DNA of 64,000 nt from Alkalimarinus sediminis. Lineage in GTDB: Bacteria; Pseudomonadota; Gammaproteobacteria; Pseudomonadales; Oleiphilaceae. The stretch spans positions 346,001-410,000 of the forward strand of contig NZ_CP101527.1 of NCBI RefSeq assembly GCF_026427595.1. Direction: 5' to 3'. The position numbers and the translations under genes are program-made. Shown here in pieces: positions 24,896 through 36,153 of this stretch (its first letter is position 1; the number at the start of each line of letters is the position of its first letter). The notes beneath the pieces are model-generated. The model saw only the letters and a list, made by a program, of their open reading frames with translations, searched no databases and was not told where the DNA came from.

Positions 24896-26734
24896 TTATT
24901 CGTCGAGGAAACTACGAAGATGATCGGAGCGGCTTGGGTGGCGAAGTTTGCGTAGAGCTTTTGCTTCGATTTGACGAATACGCTCTCTAGTTACGTCGAA
25001 TTGTTTGCCGACTTCTTCTAGTGTGTGGTCTGTATTCATCTCGATGCCAAAGCGCATACGTAGTACTTTTGCTTCACGGGCGGTTAATCCAGAAAGGACA
25101 GATGTTGTCGCTTCTTTCAGACCTGCGCCGGTGGCTGAATTTACTGGAGACTCAGCTAGTGTGTCTTCAATAAAGTCGCCTAAATGTGAATCTTCGTCAT
25201 CTCCGATTGGGGTTTCCATAGAGATAGGCTCTTTCGCAATTTTTAATACCTTGCGTACTTTATCTTCGGAAAGCTCCATTCGCTCGCCCAACTCTTCTGG
25301 AGTAGGCTCTCGACCCATTTCCTGAAGCATTTGACGAGATATACGGTTCAGTTTGTTGATCGTTTCAATCATATGAACCGGAATACGGATAGTTCTGGCC
25401 TGGTCGGCTATAGAGCGAGTGATCGCCTGCCTGATCCACCAAGTCGCATAGGTCGAGAATTTATAACCGCGGCGATATTCAAACTTATCAACAGCCTTCA
25501 TCAGGCCGATGTTACCTTCCTGAATCAAATCGAGAAATTGAAGCCCTCGGTTGGTATATTTCTTTGCAATAGAGATAACCAAACGCAAGTTAGCTTCAAC
25601 CATCTCTTTCTTCGCTCGACGTGCCTTGGCTTCGGCAATTGAGATTCGTCGATTGATATCTTTGATGATGGCAACTTCAATGCCTGCATCATTAGATAGA
25701 AGCTTAATTCTGCGCTGTAAACGAGTAATATCGTCTGCTCGAGCGCCTATAGCGTCTGAGTACCCTAAACCGGCAGCGGCTATTTCTTGCGCCCACTCTA
25801 GATTGCTTTCGTTGCCAGGGAACTTCTTAATGAAGTCTTTTCTAGGCATTTTGCACTCGCGTGCACAGATTTCCATGATTTTTCGTTCATGGCGTCTAAT
25901 GCCGTCGTTCACATCGCGCACTTGTTTAACCAACGTATCAAAACGCTTGGGCGCAAGCTTTAGCGGTGCAAAAATAGCCCCTAGCTTATCAAGAGCTGTG
26001 ATAGCTTCTTTGCTTAAACGGCCGTGTTTATTGATGGCGTCTTCAGCAATTTGAAATTGTGCTCTAAGATCTGAGAAACGCTCCTTTGTCTCTTCAGGGT
26101 CAGGACCGCTTTCTACTTCTTCGTCGTCAGCATCGCTTGCATCTTCATCTTCGTCCTCTTCATCGCTATCTTCTTTGATATCTTCGATAGCTTTTGGAGT
26201 AACGGCCTTTTTTACCTCAGCGTCAGGGTCAAGGAACCCTGTGATGATATCGCTTAAGCGTCCTTCTTCTTCGACGATATTGTCATAAGTTTCGATGGTG
26301 CTTGATACTGAACCAGGGAAGAGTGCCAATGCAGACATGACATCTCTTAAGCCCTCTTCAATACGTTTGGCGATAACAATTTCGCCTTCTCGCGTCAGAA
26401 GTTCTACGGTGCCCATTTCGCGCATATACATGCGTACAGGGTCTGTGGTTCGTCCTGCTTCAGATTCTACGGCTGCAAGTGCGGCAGCTGCTTCTGCGGC
26501 TGCTACTTCATCGGTAGAGTCGCCATCAGCCATTAGCAACGAGTCAGCATCAGGTGCGCTTTCGCAAACCTTGATACCCATATCGTTGATCATGCGAATG
26601 ATGTCTTCGACTTGATCCGGATCTGCTATATCTTGAGGAAGATGGTCGTTTACTTCTGCGTAAGTCAGGTACCCCTGTTCTTTACCTCGAGCAATTAGTT
26701 CTTTCAAACGGGACTGTTGAGAATCGCCTGACAT
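24896..26734 (-). CDS. rpoD: RNA polymerase sigma factor RpoD (sigma 70)
   Basis: The primary sigma factor, 612 residues from ATG 26734. That start is preceded by AAAGGG and gives the usual [15 protein letters not shown]-terminus; an in-frame upstream ATG at 26764 lacks these. Visible regions: 1.1 at the N-terminus; the acidic spacer ([19 protein letters not shown]); region 2 with [20 protein letters not shown] for -10 binding; region 3 with [13 protein letters not shown]; and the 4.2 helix-turn-helix ([25 protein letters not shown]) for -35 binding. It follows dnaG and closes the macromolecular synthesis operon. Confidence 0.98.
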   Translation of the reverse strand: MSGDSQQSRLKELIARGKEQGYLTYAEVNDHLPQDIADPDQVEDIIRMINDMGIKVCESAPDADSLLMADGDSTDEVAAAEAAAALAAVESEAGRTTDPVRMYMREMGTVELLTREGEIVIAKRIEEGLRDVMSALALFPGSVSSTIETYDNIVEEEGRLSDIITGFLDPDAEVKKAVTPKAIEDIKEDSDEEDEDEDASDADDEEVESGPDPEETKERFSDLRAQFQIAEDAINKHGRLSKEAITALDKLGAIFAPLKLAPKRFDTLVKQVRDVNDGIRRHERKIMEICARECKMPRKDFIKKFPGNESNLEWAQEIAAAGLGYSDAIGARADDITRLQRRIKLLSNDAGIEVAIIKDINRRISIAEAKARRAKKEMVEANLRLVISIAKKYTNRGLQFLDLIQEGNIGLMKAVDKFEYRRGYKFSTYATWWIRQAITRSIADQARTIRIPVHMIETINKLNRISRQMLQEMGREPTPEELGERMELSEDKVRKVLKIAKEPISMETPIGDDEDSHLGDFIEDTLAESPVNSATGAGLKEATTSVLSGLTAREAKVLRMRFGIEMNTDHTLEEVGKQFDVTRERIRQIEAKALRKLRHPSRSDHLRSFLDE

Positions 26735-26861
26735 ATACACCCTTTCAGTTTGGTGATTGATCAAAAATCAAACTGACATTATAGCTTGAATCACAAAGCC
26801 ATGCCACTGAACGCAATAATGGTGGCGATATTTTAAAATTCAAGTGAATGTCAGCAGTTAT

Positions 26862-28649
26862 TTACTGTGTTGTTGGCTCTCCCCACGTTGAGAGGGCTCT
26901 AAGTTCTTCTTTCTCTTCGTTGTTAAGAGGCTGGGTATGTGACTTTTCGACGAGTGCGTCGCGCCTTCTGTTCTGTGCAGCTTTATGAAGCGTGTCATTC
27001 GCTTCTTGAAGCGCATCTTCCGCTAAAGGGATAAACTCAATTTCGTCAAAAAGAGTATAGAAGTAATTTTGATTATCGCTATCGGTTGCGAGTGAAATTA
27101 ATAATTCTTTATTGCTTGTTAATGATTGAGTAACGATAAAGCGCGAAAAATTCAGGGTTATCGGAAACTGATCTTCCAGATTATGGCCTTCAATGTGTTC
27201 GTAGAATGATTGTGCTTTGTCCGGATAGAAATAAAGAGCAAGGCAGACCGATACATCAGGTTTTCGTTTAACCGAAACCTGGGTGACAATTTTCTTATAA
27301 AAGCCTGTGTTTTCAGATTTTTGCGAGCTGTTCCCTGGTTGAAAGCTGCCTTTTTTCTGAAACTTTGAGTTGTTTGAGTACTTTGAGTTTTTGTAGCTGC
27401 GACGGGTTAGAGCGTACAGTTGATCTTTAATGGCAGCTTTGATTGTCGCTGAAGCAATAAGTTCAATTTCTGGCTCAGCACGGTTTTTAAGCAGCCCTTT
27501 ATGTTCTGGGATTTCAAGGTCTAAGCCTTCGCTATGAACGTCAAAAAAGAAACTTGATAAGGGTCTGGCCTGATTGATCCTTTTTTCAAAATTTTGCTTC
27601 CCCTCTTTCCTGATCATAGTGTCAGGGTCTTCGCCTTCAGGTAGTAGCAGAAATTGAATCTGTACGCCGTCTTGGACTAGCGGGAGGCAGTTATGCATTG
27701 CTTTGTGTGCGGCTTTGAGGCCAGCGGCATCACCGTCAAAACAGAAGACTAAATGATTGACGTGTCTCAGCAGTGCATTAAGGTTGTCTTGGTTGGTGGC
27801 GGTTCCCAGTGTTGCCACGCCATAGGTAATGCCGTATTGGGCCAACGCTACCACATCCATATAGCCTTCGCACACTAGCAGCTTTTCTAGTTGACGGTTG
27901 GTTTTGTATGCTTCATAGATGCCGTAGACTTCATGACTTTTGTGAAAAACAGGCGACTCTGGTGAATTGATGTATTTGGCTTTGTCGTTGCCTAGTGTGC
28001 GGCCACCAAAACCAATTGTCTTGCCGCGAGTATTTCGAATAGGAAACATAATTCGATTGCGGAACAGGTCAAATGGCGGTCTGCTGCTATCGTTAAAAAC
28101 AATTTTGGTGTCTACCAGCGCTTTAAGTCTTTCAGCTGAACAGAGCGGAGCTAGGTTGCTCTTGTCTGTGGGTGCAAAACCTAGTTTATAGGTTTTTATG
28201 ACCTCGCTCGTTAAACCTCGCTTTTTGAGGTATTGCTGCGCATGTTCTTTAAGTGAGTGTTGATGAAGTTGCTGTTCGTAATAGTCAGCTGCAAACTCTA
28301 AGGCGTCGATCAATAACTGACTGGCATCATACTGTTTTTTAACCACTTCATCTCTTGGTACCTCCATACCTGCGGATCTGGCAAGTTCTTCTACGGCTTC
28401 GTTAAACGATAAATTTTCATATTCCCGCAGAAACACAATCGCATTGCCGGAAGCGCCGCAGCCAAAGCAGTGATAAAACTGTTTGTCAGGTATGACATTG
28501 AATGAAGGGGTTTTTTCTTCGTGGAAGGGGCAACATGCTTTAAAGCTGCCACCGCTTTTTTTGAGCCGTACGCGAGAAGATATCAGCTCGACAATATTTA
28601 TTCTGCCTAATAAATCGTCGATAAAGGGCTGTGGTATCATTCCTGCCAT
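26862..28649 (-). CDS. dnaG: DNA primase DnaG
   Basis: Synthesises RNA primers for DNA replication. The 595-residue protein has the N-terminal CHC2 zinc finger (Cys40, His43, Cys61, Cys64), the RNA polymerase core with GIGFGGRTLG-like sequence (GFGGRTLGNDKAKYINSPES), and the Toprim motif VCEGYMDVVALAQYG followed by FDGDAAG. The C-terminal DnaB-binding region is present but weakly conserved, with a basic, serine- and asparagine-rich linker (YKNSKYSNNSKF). It lies between yqeY and rpoD, the usual macromolecular synthesis order. Confidence 0.97.
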   Translation of the reverse strand: MAGMIPQPFIDDLLGRINIVELISSRVRLKKSGGSFKACCPFHEEKTPSFNVIPDKQFYHCFGCGASGNAIVFLREYENLSFNEAVEELARSAGMEVPRDEVVKKQYDASQLLIDALEFAADYYEQQLHQHSLKEHAQQYLKKRGLTSEVIKTYKLGFAPTDKSNLAPLCSAERLKALVDTKIVFNDSSRPPFDLFRNRIMFPIRNTRGKTIGFGGRTLGNDKAKYINSPESPVFHKSHEVYGIYEAYKTNRQLEKLLVCEGYMDVVALAQYGITYGVATLGTATNQDNLNALLRHVNHLVFCFDGDAAGLKAAHKAMHNCLPLVQDGVQIQFLLLPEGEDPDTMIRKEGKQNFEKRINQARPLSSFFFDVHSEGLDLEIPEHKGLLKNRAEPEIELIASATIKAAIKDQLYALTRRSYKNSKYSNNSKFQKKGSFQPGNSSQKSENTGFYKKIVTQVSVKRKPDVSVCLALYFYPDKAQSFYEHIEGHNLEDQFPITLNFSRFIVTQSLTSNKELLISLATDSDNQNYFYTLFDEIEFIPLAEDALQEANDTLHKAAQNRRRDALVEKSHTQPLNNEEKEELRALSTWGEPTTQ

Positions 28650-28798
28650 TAGGTTTGGCGTTCTCCAGCGACTAAAGAAACAGATGATCTAGCTAATATA
28701 AAGAATATACTATTCGCTTTAAGATAAGATCAAATTTCTACAGTGATGAATAGAGAGTTGCTTTGAGAGTAGCTGGTTAGTGGTGCTGCAGGGATGGC

Positions 28799-29251
28799 CT
28801 ATAACAAGGCTTTTTTAACTTTTCCGCTAATACTACCCATATCGGCTCTGCCTTGAACCTTGGGTTTGAGTATAGCCATCACTTTACCCATATCTTGCAT
28901 TGAGCTTGCACCGCTTTCATTGACTGCTTCTGCTACCAAGGCGTTAAGCTCTTCTTCCGTTAACGCTTCAGGAAGAAACTCCTGAATAATAGCAATTTCG
29001 TCTGTTTCAACTTGTGCAAGTTCGGTCCGACCAGCATCAATATACTGCTTGGCAGAATCACGGCGTTGCTTAACCATTTTGTCTAAAATGGTTAATAGGC
29101 GCTCGTCGTCGATCTCAGTACGCTCATCGACTTCAATGCGCTTAATTTCGGCCATGATTAATCTGATGGTGCCAAGACGAGGTTTGTCTTTGTCACGCAT
29201 TGCATCTTTCATGGCGTCTTTAACGCTTGATTTTAACTCTATGCTGGCCAT
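28799..29251 (-). CDS. GatB/YqeY domain protein
   Basis: A 150-residue protein of the YqeY family, related to the tail domain of the GatB amidotransferase subunit and thought to interact with tRNA; its exact role is unsettled. The opening helix (SSVKDAMKDAMRDKD), RLIMAEIKRIEVDER, the EEFLPEAL-type motif (IQEFLPEALTEEEL) and DMGKVMAILKPKVQGRADM are all typical. It lies between rpsU and dnaG, its standard place. Confidence 0.93.
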   Translation of the reverse strand: MASIELKSSVKDAMKDAMRDKDKPRLGTIRLIMAEIKRIEVDERTEIDDERLLTILDKMVKQRRDSAKQYIDAGRTELAQVETDEIAIIQEFLPEALTEEELNALVAEAVNESGASSMQDMGKVMAILKPKVQGRADMGSISGKVKKALL

Positions 29252-29277
29252 AGACCTATCCTATTAATCAGTATTGA

Positions 29278-29493
29278 TTAATAGAGGCGTTCGAAACGTT
29301 TGGTTTCGCGCTGAACTTTCTTGGCGTGACGCTTAACAGCGGCAGCAGCCTTACGCTTGCGTACAGAAGTTGGCTTTTCATAAAATTCGCGACGACGAAC
29401 TTCTGAAAGGATACCTGCTTTTTCGCAAGAACGCTTAAAACGACGTAGAGCGATATCAAAAGGCTCGTTTTCTTTAACTTTTACAGAAGGCAT
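29278..29493 (-). CDS. rpsU: 30S ribosomal protein S21
   Basis: A 71-residue basic protein, [20 protein letters not shown] onward with the [15 protein letters not shown] stretch ([19 protein letters not shown]) and a lysine/arginine-rich end. S21 binds the small subunit near the 3' end of 16S rRNA and helps initiation. It is the first gene of the macromolecular synthesis cluster and is divergent from tsaD. Confidence 0.98.
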   Translation of the reverse strand: MPSVKVKENEPFDIALRRFKRSCEKAGILSEVRRREFYEKPTSVRKRKAAAAVKRHAKKVQRETKRFERLY

Positions 29494-29792
29494 TCAAGGT
29501 ACCTGTAATCTTTGGGTTAATCTGGTTCTGATCTGCACTGATTAGCAGTGCCTGATCTATCCGTTCTTACTGTTTGGTCCTATAAATAGACTGATAATTA
29601 ATCAGGTAAAAACTATAGGGGGGCGAATTCTAAACCTTATACGGTTTACTTGTAAAGAGTTGCATCGAATTTAAAGCACCTGATCTGATTTTCTGGTAAC
29701 CTGCGCATCATTAAAAAGCCGTTATATGAGACCTTCGAACTGGCTAATGATTTAAATGAGCGCTTTGTGATGTATAGAGTGGAGTGAGGCAA
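29494..29792. other. divergent rpsU/tsaD control region
   Basis: This roughly 300-bp gap between divergent genes contains an AT-rich segment (29575-29620) with the palindrome CTGATAATTAATCAG and, on the minus strand, TTTACC followed 16 bases later by TATTTA, a possible promoter for rpsU. No gene is visible. Confidence 0.4.
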
Positions 29793-30821
29793 GTGATAGT
29801 ACTGGGAATTGAAACTTCATGTGATGAAACCGGGATTGCACTGTTTGACAGTGAGCGAGGGTTATTGTCTCACGCATTATATAGTCAGGTTGACCTTCAT
29901 GCTGACTATGGGGGGGTTGTTCCGGAGTTGGCCTCGAGAGATCATATTCGTAAGATTCTGCCACTGATAGATGAAGTGCTAGCAGAGGCAGGGTTAGATA
30001 AGTCTGCTATTCAGTCCATTGCGTATACCTCAGGCCCAGGGCTAGTAGGTGCGTTAATGGTTGGGGCTGCTGTCGCGCAGTCATTAGCGCTAGTGCTGGG
30101 TATTCCGGCTATTGGTGTTCATCATATGGAGGGGCACCTGCTGGCTCCTATGCTTGAAGCGTCACCACCGGCATTCCCTTTTGTTGCGTTATTGGTTTCT
30201 GGAGGGCATACCCAGCTTGTTAAAGTGGAGGGTATAGGCCGTTATGAATTGTTGGGTGAGTCGGTTGATGACGCTGCAGGTGAAGCATTTGATAAGGCTG
30301 CAAAAATGTTGGGGCTTGATTACCCTGGTGGGCCTAGAATTGCTAAGTTGGCAGAGAGTGGTGATGTGGGTCGGTTCCACTTTCCCCGTCCGATGACAGA
30401 CCGCCCAGGTCTTGATTTTAGTTTTAGCGGCTTGAAAACCTTTACCCTCAATACTACACAAAAGCATTTGGTTGAGGGTGTTGTAGACGCTCAAACTAAA
30501 GCAGATATCGCAGCAGCTTTTCAGGCTGCCGTCGTTGATACATTAATGATTAAGTGCCGCCGAGCACTGCGTCAGACGGGGATGAAGCGGTTAGTGATTG
30601 CTGGAGGTGTCAGTGCTAACTCATCTCTGAGAGAGGCGCTAGAAACGATGGTGGCGAAAGAGAATGCTGAAGTGTTCTATGCAAGACCTGAGTTTTGTAC
30701 CGACAATGGTGCGATGATAGCGTTTGCCGGGTGTCAACGTTTAATGGCAGGGCAGCAAGATGATCGTTCATTAAAGGCTACGCCAAGATGGCCTCTTGAG
30801 AGCTTGCCTGCTATTGATTAA
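29793..30821 (+). CDS. tsaD: tRNA threonylcarbamoyladenosine synthase subunit TsaD
   Basis: Transfers the threonylcarbamoyl group to A37 of ANN-decoding tRNAs with TsaB and TsaE. The ASKHA-fold protein starts [20 protein letters not shown]; start GTG 29793 is chosen because GGAG ends 8 bases before it and it matches the family N-terminus. GTG 29784 overlaps the ribosome-binding site. The metal-binding HHMEGH (from [14 protein letters not shown]), the SGGHT loop and the SGVGEAFDK-like stretch ([21 protein letters not shown]) are present. It has 342 residues. The 3' end overlaps the convergent plsY stop by 4 bp. Confidence 0.97.
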   Translation: MIVLGIETSCDETGIALFDSERGLLSHALYSQVDLHADYGGVVPELASRDHIRKILPLIDEVLAEAGLDKSAIQSIAYTSGPGLVGALMVGAAVAQSLALVLGIPAIGVHHMEGHLLAPMLEASPPAFPFVALLVSGGHTQLVKVEGIGRYELLGESVDDAAGEAFDKAAKMLGLDYPGGPRIAKLAESGDVGRFHFPRPMTDRPGLDFSFSGLKTFTLNTTQKHLVEGVVDAQTKADIAAAFQAAVVDTLMIKCRRALRQTGMKRLVIAGGVSANSSLREALETMVAKENAEVFYARPEFCTDNGAMIAFAGCQRLMAGQQDDRSLKATPRWPLESLPAID

Positions 30822-31423
30822 AGATCCGGCTTATCGAAGCGCTTCTCTTTATGTTTCAGTAGTGCTGAAATATTTTCTTTGTGCCGGAATATAATAATAG
30901 TACTCAGAATGGTATAAATCAGCGTATAAGAAGGGTCTATTATATAGGCCGTCAGAGGGGCGAGGGCTGCTGCCGAGATCGAGGCGATAGACGACACTCT
31001 GGTTTTATACGCAATTAAAACCCAGCATATGGTCACAAATAGCGTAGTGTATGGTGATAGTACAAGCCCTGCTCCAAGTGTTGTAGCGACGCCTTTGCCG
31101 CCTTTAAAGTGATAGTAAACAGGGTACATATGACCAACTATTGCGGCTAGTGCAACAATACCTTGCGCGAGCCCTGGTAATGACAATGTTATAGCCAAGT
31201 AGACTGGAATAGCGCCTTTGACACTATCTATGACCAGAGTTAAAACCGCGGGGATTGCACCACCTATGCGATATACGTTGGTGGCCCCAGGGTTTTTGGA
31301 GCCTGTTTTTCTCGGGTCTGTGAGAGAGAAGCAGCGGCAGACAGAAATAGCTCCAGATATAGAGCCGAGGCCATAAGCGAATAGGATAAGAAGGCATGTC
31401 ACAATGAAACTGCCGGTATTCAT
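30818..31423 (-). CDS. plsY: glycerol-3-phosphate acyltransferase PlsY
   Basis: Membrane enzyme transferring an acyl group from acyl-phosphate to glycerol-3-phosphate, the first step of phospholipid synthesis. The 201-residue protein has five hydrophobic helices and the motifs [24 protein letters not shown] and [20 protein letters not shown], all typical of PlsY. It has a slightly longer C-terminal tail ([11 protein letters not shown]). It lies between tsaD and folB, as in related gammaproteobacteria. Confidence 0.95.
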   Translation of the reverse strand: MNTGSFIVTCLLILFAYGLGSISGAISVCRCFSLTDPRKTGSKNPGATNVYRIGGAIPAVLTLVIDSVKGAIPVYLAITLSLPGLAQGIVALAAIVGHMYPVYYHFKGGKGVATTLGAGLVLSPYTTLFVTICWVLIAYKTRVSSIASISAAALAPLTAYIIDPSYTLIYTILSTIIIFRHKENISALLKHKEKRFDKPDL

Positions 31424-31621
31424 GAATTGCTCAAATCGGGTTGGCTCCAGGTCAATCTGCTAGAGCGGTTAAGGGAAGTTATTAACATACACGGCTCTTT
31501 GTGGATAGGCAATTTCTGTGTCGTGTAAAGGTGTCGATAAGCAGTAATGTTATGCCTCTATCAGGCGTGTTGTTAAGTAAAACTTTAGCCTCGAATTGAG
31601 GCACTATTTAGTAGGAATGTA

Positions 31622-32005
31622 ATGGTTAGTGATAGTGTGTTTATAACCGGACTGGCAGTTGATGCCACTATCGGTGTTTACGACTGGGAGAGGACTATAA
31701 AGCAGCGGTTGGTGTTGGATTTGGATATGTGTTTTGATATCTCTTCTGCCGCGGCAACCGATGATCTTACTCATGCGTTGGACTACAGTGCTGTTTCTCA
31801 GCGGGTGATATCGTTTATTGAGGGTAGTGCTTATCAATTATTAGAAGCACTAGCTGAGCAGGTGGCACGTATCATAATGGAGGAGTTCTCGGTTTCTGGC
31901 TTGAGGCTCAGAATCAATAAGCCGGGGGCAGTGCCAGAGGCTGCTGGTGTAGGGTTGGTGATTACTCGTGGTGATTACCTGAAAGGAGATGCTTCTCGTG
32001 GCTGA
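31622..32005 (+). CDS. folB: dihydroneopterin aldolase
   Basis: Folate-pathway enzyme cleaving dihydroneopterin to 6-hydroxymethyl-dihydropterin. The 127-residue protein has the family start VFITGLAVDATIGVYDWER, then LDYSAVSQRVISFIEGSAYQLLEALAE and a C-terminal VRLRINKPGAV-like stretch (LRLRINKPGAVPEA). The start is ATG 31622. It overlaps the start region of folK by 8 bp, consistent with co-translation. Confidence 0.93.
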   Translation: MVSDSVFITGLAVDATIGVYDWERTIKQRLVLDLDMCFDISSAAATDDLTHALDYSAVSQRVISFIEGSAYQLLEALAEQVARIIMEEFSVSGLRLRINKPGAVPEAAGVGLVITRGDYLKGDASRG

Positions 32006-32513
32006 AGTCTATGTAAGTATTGGGAGTAATATTGAGCCTGAGTTGCACGTTACTGCCGCGCTCGATGCATTGCAGGACTATTTTGGGGCGTTGCAGGTAT
32101 CTTCGGTTTTTGAGAGTGAGTCGGTCGGTTTTAAAGGAGATTGTTTTCTTAATCTAGTAGTGGGTTTTGATACGACTATGGCGGTTGGTGAGTTATCGTT
32201 ACTGTTGAAGCAGATTGAATCTGAGAATGGGCGGGTCAAAAATGCGCCTAAGTTCTGCTCTCGAACCTTGGATATTGATATTCTCACCTACGATGACAGA
32301 GTGGGCGAAGTAGATGGCGTTAGTTTGCCGAGATCAGAAATTTTAGAAAATGCATTTGTGTTGTGGCCGTTGGCTGAGGTTGCTGGCGATCAGGTGCACC
32401 CTGAAGTGCTGAAGACCTATTCTCAATTGTGGCAGGCTTTCGACAAGTCGCAAAAGCTGAAACCTGTCGATTTTATTTGGCAGGGCGATAAAGTCTCGCC
32501 TATGGCTCGCTAG
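31998..32513 (+). CDS. folK: 2-amino-4-hydroxy-6-hydroxymethyldihydropteridine diphosphokinase (HPPK), copy 1
   Basis: Activates the pterin for folate synthesis. The 171-residue protein starts MAEVYVSIGSNIEPE from GTG 31998, chosen because AAAGGAG ends 9 bases before it; the ATG at 31989 overlaps the ribosome-binding site. The motif CSRTLDIDILTYDD matches the RtlDiDil signature of HPPK with its magnesium-binding aspartates. The window has a second HPPK at 36154. This copy is diverged in the middle and may be a specialised paralogue. Confidence 0.85.
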   Translation: MAEVYVSIGSNIEPELHVTAALDALQDYFGALQVSSVFESESVGFKGDCFLNLVVGFDTTMAVGELSLLLKQIESENGRVKNAPKFCSRTLDIDILTYDDRVGEVDGVSLPRSEILENAFVLWPLAEVAGDQVHPEVLKTYSQLWQAFDKSQKLKPVDFIWQGDKVSPMAR

Positions 32514-32537
32514 GTTGACCGTCAATAAATGACTGCT

Positions 32538-34196
32538 TTAAATAGATGCTCCGTATTGGCTATAAAGGTCGACTAATCCCTCGGTAGAGGCATCAAGCTG
32601 TGCCGAGGATGAGCTCTGCAGAAGTTTGTTGAGAATTTCATTACCGAGTTGTTTTCCTAGCTCCACTCCCCACTGATCAAATGAGTTTATGTTCCAGATG
32701 GCGCCTTGAACATAAACCTTGTGCTCATAGAGTGCGATCAGGGCACCCACTGTTCTGGGGGTTGCTTTATCAAACAGCAATGTATTCGAAGGTTTGTTGC
32801 CAGAAATTACCTTATGAGGCGCAAGTTTTTCTGCTTCGTCTTCGCCCAACCCTTTGTCTAATAACTCTTGTTTTGCTTCCTGTGCGGTTTTCCCTTGCAT
32901 CAGTGCTTGGGTCTGGCTTAGGCAGTTGGCAAATAGAATAGCATGGTGGTTTGCCACTGGATTGTGGCTCTGCAATGGGATAATAAAATCTGCCGGAGAG
33001 AGGCGGGTCCCTTGGTGTAAAAGTTGGTGGTAAGCGTGTTGTCCGTTAGCTCCTGCACCACCCCATATAATTGGGCCGGTGGTGTAGTCGGTTGGATCTC
33101 CATTCAAGTCAACAGATTTACCATTACTCTCCATATCAAGCTGCTGAATGTGGGCGGGTAAGCCTCTTAAATAGTGGTCATAGGGGAGAATAGCATGGGA
33201 GTCAGCCCCTAAAAAGTTACCATACCAGATGCCTAGGAGCCCAAGCGTAACAGGTAGATTCTCTTCTAGCGGAGCTGTTCTAAAATGATTATCCATGGCA
33301 TTGGCGCCTGACAGTAGTGCCTTAAACCCGTCCATCCCAATGGCCAGGGCTATCGGAAGACCGATGGCAGACCATAGAGAGTAGCGACCGCCAACCCAGT
33401 CCCACATGGGGAATATATTGTCTTCCTGAATGCCAAAGTCTATCGCTGACTGTGTGTTAGCGGTAACAGCAACAAAGTGCTTGGCGATAGTTTCTAGGTT
33501 GCCCCCGTTACGCAAAAACCAGCTTCTTGCGACTTTGGTATTTTCCAGGGTTTCTTGAGTGCCAAATGATTTAGACTGAATAATAAATAGGGTGGTTTCG
33601 GGGTTAACGTGCTTGAGTACTTCGGTTATATGACTGCCATCAATATTGGCAACATAGTGGCAATTTAGGGCGTTGTTCCAGTACGGCTTTAACGCTGCAG
33701 ATACTAATTTTGGTCCGAGAAATGAACCACCGATACCAATACTGATGATATCTGTAAAAGGTTTGTTAGAAAATCCGCGCCACTGTGCGCTATGAATTCT
33801 CCAAACAAACTTATCCATCTGCTGTAGCGTATCTCGTACTTCTGGCATGATATCGCTGCCGTCGACTTCGATAGGGCCATTGGTTAGGTTTCGGAGCGCA
33901 ATATGCAGTGCGGGTCTTTGCTCGGTAGTATTAATCGCCTTACCCTGAAACATCGCTTCGATTTTTTCAGGAAGCTGAGCCTCCCGAGCGAGCTCTGTTA
34001 ATAGAGACTTAGTCTCTGGTGTAATTCTGTTTTTGGAGTAATCGAGTTTAATTCCAGCCGCTTCAGTGAAAAAGCGCTCAAAGCGTTCAGGATCATTAGC
34101 AAACATGTCGCGCATATGTAGCGGTTTAATTTGCTCAGCATGAGATTCTAGTGCTGACCAACTCGGCAGGTCTGTTAGGTTAGGCTTCAAAGTCAC
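32538..34196 (-). CDS. pgi: glucose-6-phosphate isomerase
   Basis: Interconverts glucose-6-phosphate and fructose-6-phosphate. The 552-residue protein has the two family signatures: [16 protein letters not shown] in the N-terminal half, and the later [15 protein letters not shown] stretch ([20 protein letters not shown]), with the catalytic glutamate region [16 protein letters not shown] and the histidine in [15 protein letters not shown]. The length matches bacterial Pgi. It is convergent with folK copy 1 (25 bp apart) and precedes panC-panB in reverse. Confidence 0.97.
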   Translation of the reverse strand: MTLKPNLTDLPSWSALESHAEQIKPLHMRDMFANDPERFERFFTEAAGIKLDYSKNRITPETKSLLTELAREAQLPEKIEAMFQGKAINTTEQRPALHIALRNLTNGPIEVDGSDIMPEVRDTLQQMDKFVWRIHSAQWRGFSNKPFTDIISIGIGGSFLGPKLVSAALKPYWNNALNCHYVANIDGSHITEVLKHVNPETTLFIIQSKSFGTQETLENTKVARSWFLRNGGNLETIAKHFVAVTANTQSAIDFGIQEDNIFPMWDWVGGRYSLWSAIGLPIALAIGMDGFKALLSGANAMDNHFRTAPLEENLPVTLGLLGIWYGNFLGADSHAILPYDHYLRGLPAHIQQLDMESNGKSVDLNGDPTDYTTGPIIWGGAGANGQHAYHQLLHQGTRLSPADFIIPLQSHNPVANHHAILFANCLSQTQALMQGKTAQEAKQELLDKGLGEDEAEKLAPHKVISGNKPSNTLLFDKATPRTVGALIALYEHKVYVQGAIWNINSFDQWGVELGKQLGNEILNKLLQSSSSAQLDASTEGLVDLYSQYGASI

Positions 34197-34269
34197 TTTC
34201 CTTGCTGTGGGATTGTCGTACTGGTTTCATCTATTTAATTACAAAGTTAGTCTAAGATAAACAACATCG

Positions 34270-35112
34270 CTATATTGTTAGGTTGTCTATAAGACGAGTT
34301 CCACCAAGAAAAGCAGCAGCCAAAATTGTAATAGATTGTGTTGTTTTATCGGCCAACTCTAGTGTGCTGCTGTCGGCAATATTAAAGTAGTCAGGTTTAA
34401 AGTGGTGCTCTTTTAAAAGGGATTCAGCTTCGCGGGTAAGTTGTGTGAAGTCCCGTTGACCTTGTCGAATTTTTTCTGCAGTGAGGTTGATGATCTCGTA
34501 TAACCTAGGTGCAATAGCTCGCTCTTCTGGGCTCAAGTAACCATTGCGTGAGCTTTTAGCTAAGCCGTCGGTATCTCTGGCGGTAGGTAAGCCGATAATT
34601 TCAATCGGCATAAATAGATCTTTTACCATTTTTCGAATGACTGCTAGCTGCTGGTAGTCCTTTTCGCCAAATATAGCAACATCGGGTTGGATCATGTTAA
34701 ACAGCATGGTAACGACGGTAGATACGCCGGTAAAGTGGCCTGGTCGACTGGCGCCGCAGTGTAATTCAGTCAGTTCTGGCACAATAACCTTGCTTTGACT
34801 CTCCATACCTTGCGGGTATATCTCATTAGCTGATGGTGCAAATACAAGATGGTTGCCTGCATCGGCAAGTTTTTGCTGATCTTGTTCTAATGTTCTAGGG
34901 TAGGCGTCTAGGTCTTCATTGGCACCAAATTGTAACGGGTTAACAAAAATACTAGTAATGACAAAGTCGCCATGGGATAACCCCTCTGTTACCAGGGCAA
35001 TATGACCTTCGTGAAGGTTGCCCATAGTCGGAACAAAAACGATGCGTTGACCTTTTTTTCGCTGCTGCGCGACTATGCTGCGCAACTCTTTGATGGTATG
35101 TACCGTATTCAT
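34270..35112 (-). CDS. panC: pantothenate synthetase
   Basis: Condenses pantoate and beta-alanine with ATP. The 280-residue protein has MGNLHEGHIALV, the HIGH-like ATP site, then GEKDYQQLAVIRKMV and the KSSRNGYLS signature. It is transcribed just downstream of panB, with a 70-bp gap. Confidence 0.96.
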   Translation of the reverse strand: MNTVHTIKELRSIVAQQRKKGQRIVFVPTMGNLHEGHIALVTEGLSHGDFVITSIFVNPLQFGANEDLDAYPRTLEQDQQKLADAGNHLVFAPSANEIYPQGMESQSKVIVPELTELHCGASRPGHFTGVSTVVTMLFNMIQPDVAIFGEKDYQQLAVIRKMVKDLFMPIEIIGLPTARDTDGLAKSSRNGYLSPEERAIAPRLYEIINLTAEKIRQGQRDFTQLTREAESLLKEHHFKPDYFNIADSSTLELADKTTQSITILAAAFLGGTRLIDNLTI

Positions 35113-35182
35113 AGTGCTTTTAGTGCCAAGTGATCTTTGTTTACGAACAGTGGCTGACTGATCTCGGCCACTCTCTGCCTAT

Positions 35183-35974
35183 TTAACTGAAAGAGTGCTC
35201 GGAACCGGGGAATTGACCGGTTTTAACAGCCTCTACATAGGCCTTTATTGCGCCTTCAATGGAATTACTCTCAGCCATAAAGTCTTTAACGAACTTAGGT
35301 CTGCGGCCAGGTGTAATGCCTAATAAATCGTGCATCACCAGTACCTGCCCATCAGTACCTGCGCCAGCGCCAATACCTATCACAGGAGCCGAAATACTTT
35401 TCGTTAGCTTGTTAGCTAGTTCGCTAGGTACGCACTCTAAAAGAATAAGGTCTGCTCCTGCACGTTCTTGGGCAACGGCATGTGCAATCATCTCTTCTGC
35501 TTGGGCGGCTTCACGACCTTGAACCTTATAGCCGCCAAGTTTATTGACTGACTGAGGTGTTAGGCCTAAATGAGCGCAGACCGGGATCCCTCTCTCGCTG
35601 AGCATGCTGATGGTATCGCAAAGCCAATCACCCCCTTCTATTTTTACTAGGTGGGCACCTGCTTGCATTAACAGTGCTGCGTTTTCGAGTGCTTGTTCAG
35701 GTGTGGCGTAGGACATAAATGGCATGTCAGCCATAATTAAAGCCCCTTGGTTGCCCCGTTTGACTGCCTCAGTGTGATAGATCATCTGCTCCATGGTGAC
35801 CGGCAAGGTGCTGTCGTGCCCTTGCAAAACCATGCCTAATGAATCTCCCACAAGGATAACTTCAACGCCTGCTGAACCAATAAGATGGGAGAAGGTCGAG
35901 TCGTAGCCTGTTAGGCAGGTGAACTTTTCGCCTGCTTCTTTGCAGGCTCTCAATGATTGAATTGTAGTGGGCAT
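35183..35974 (-). CDS. panB: 3-methyl-2-oxobutanoate hydroxymethyltransferase
   Basis: First committed enzyme of pantothenate synthesis. The 263-residue TIM-barrel has the motifs [38 protein letters not shown] (metal-binding aspartate) and [21 protein letters not shown]. It lies between panC and folK copy 2. Confidence 0.97.
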   Translation of the reverse strand: MPTTIQSLRACKEAGEKFTCLTGYDSTFSHLIGSAGVEVILVGDSLGMVLQGHDSTLPVTMEQMIYHTEAVKRGNQGALIMADMPFMSYATPEQALENAALLMQAGAHLVKIEGGDWLCDTISMLSERGIPVCAHLGLTPQSVNKLGGYKVQGREAAQAEEMIAHAVAQERAGADLILLECVPSELANKLTKSISAPVIGIGAGAGTDGQVLVMHDLLGITPGRRPKFVKDFMAESNSIEGAIKAYVEAVKTGQFPGSEHSFS

Positions 35975-36153
35975 TATTAATCCTACATGTCTTTATCGCC
36001 GTTAGGCGTCAATAAAGGGTTCAGTTGCTCAGACTGCTTTAGGCTAAGGGTATCGGGTTCGCAGACCGGATACAATATTGTCGATACGGAAATTTGTTTA
36101 CATAAGTATCATCTAAATCAGTCTGGATACTATTAGGCATGATTTTTCTGTTG

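Noticed and set aside
25551..26054. 167-residue plus-strand ORF inside rpoD
   Set aside because: It is an antisense shadow of rpoD, with composition set by the reverse complement.
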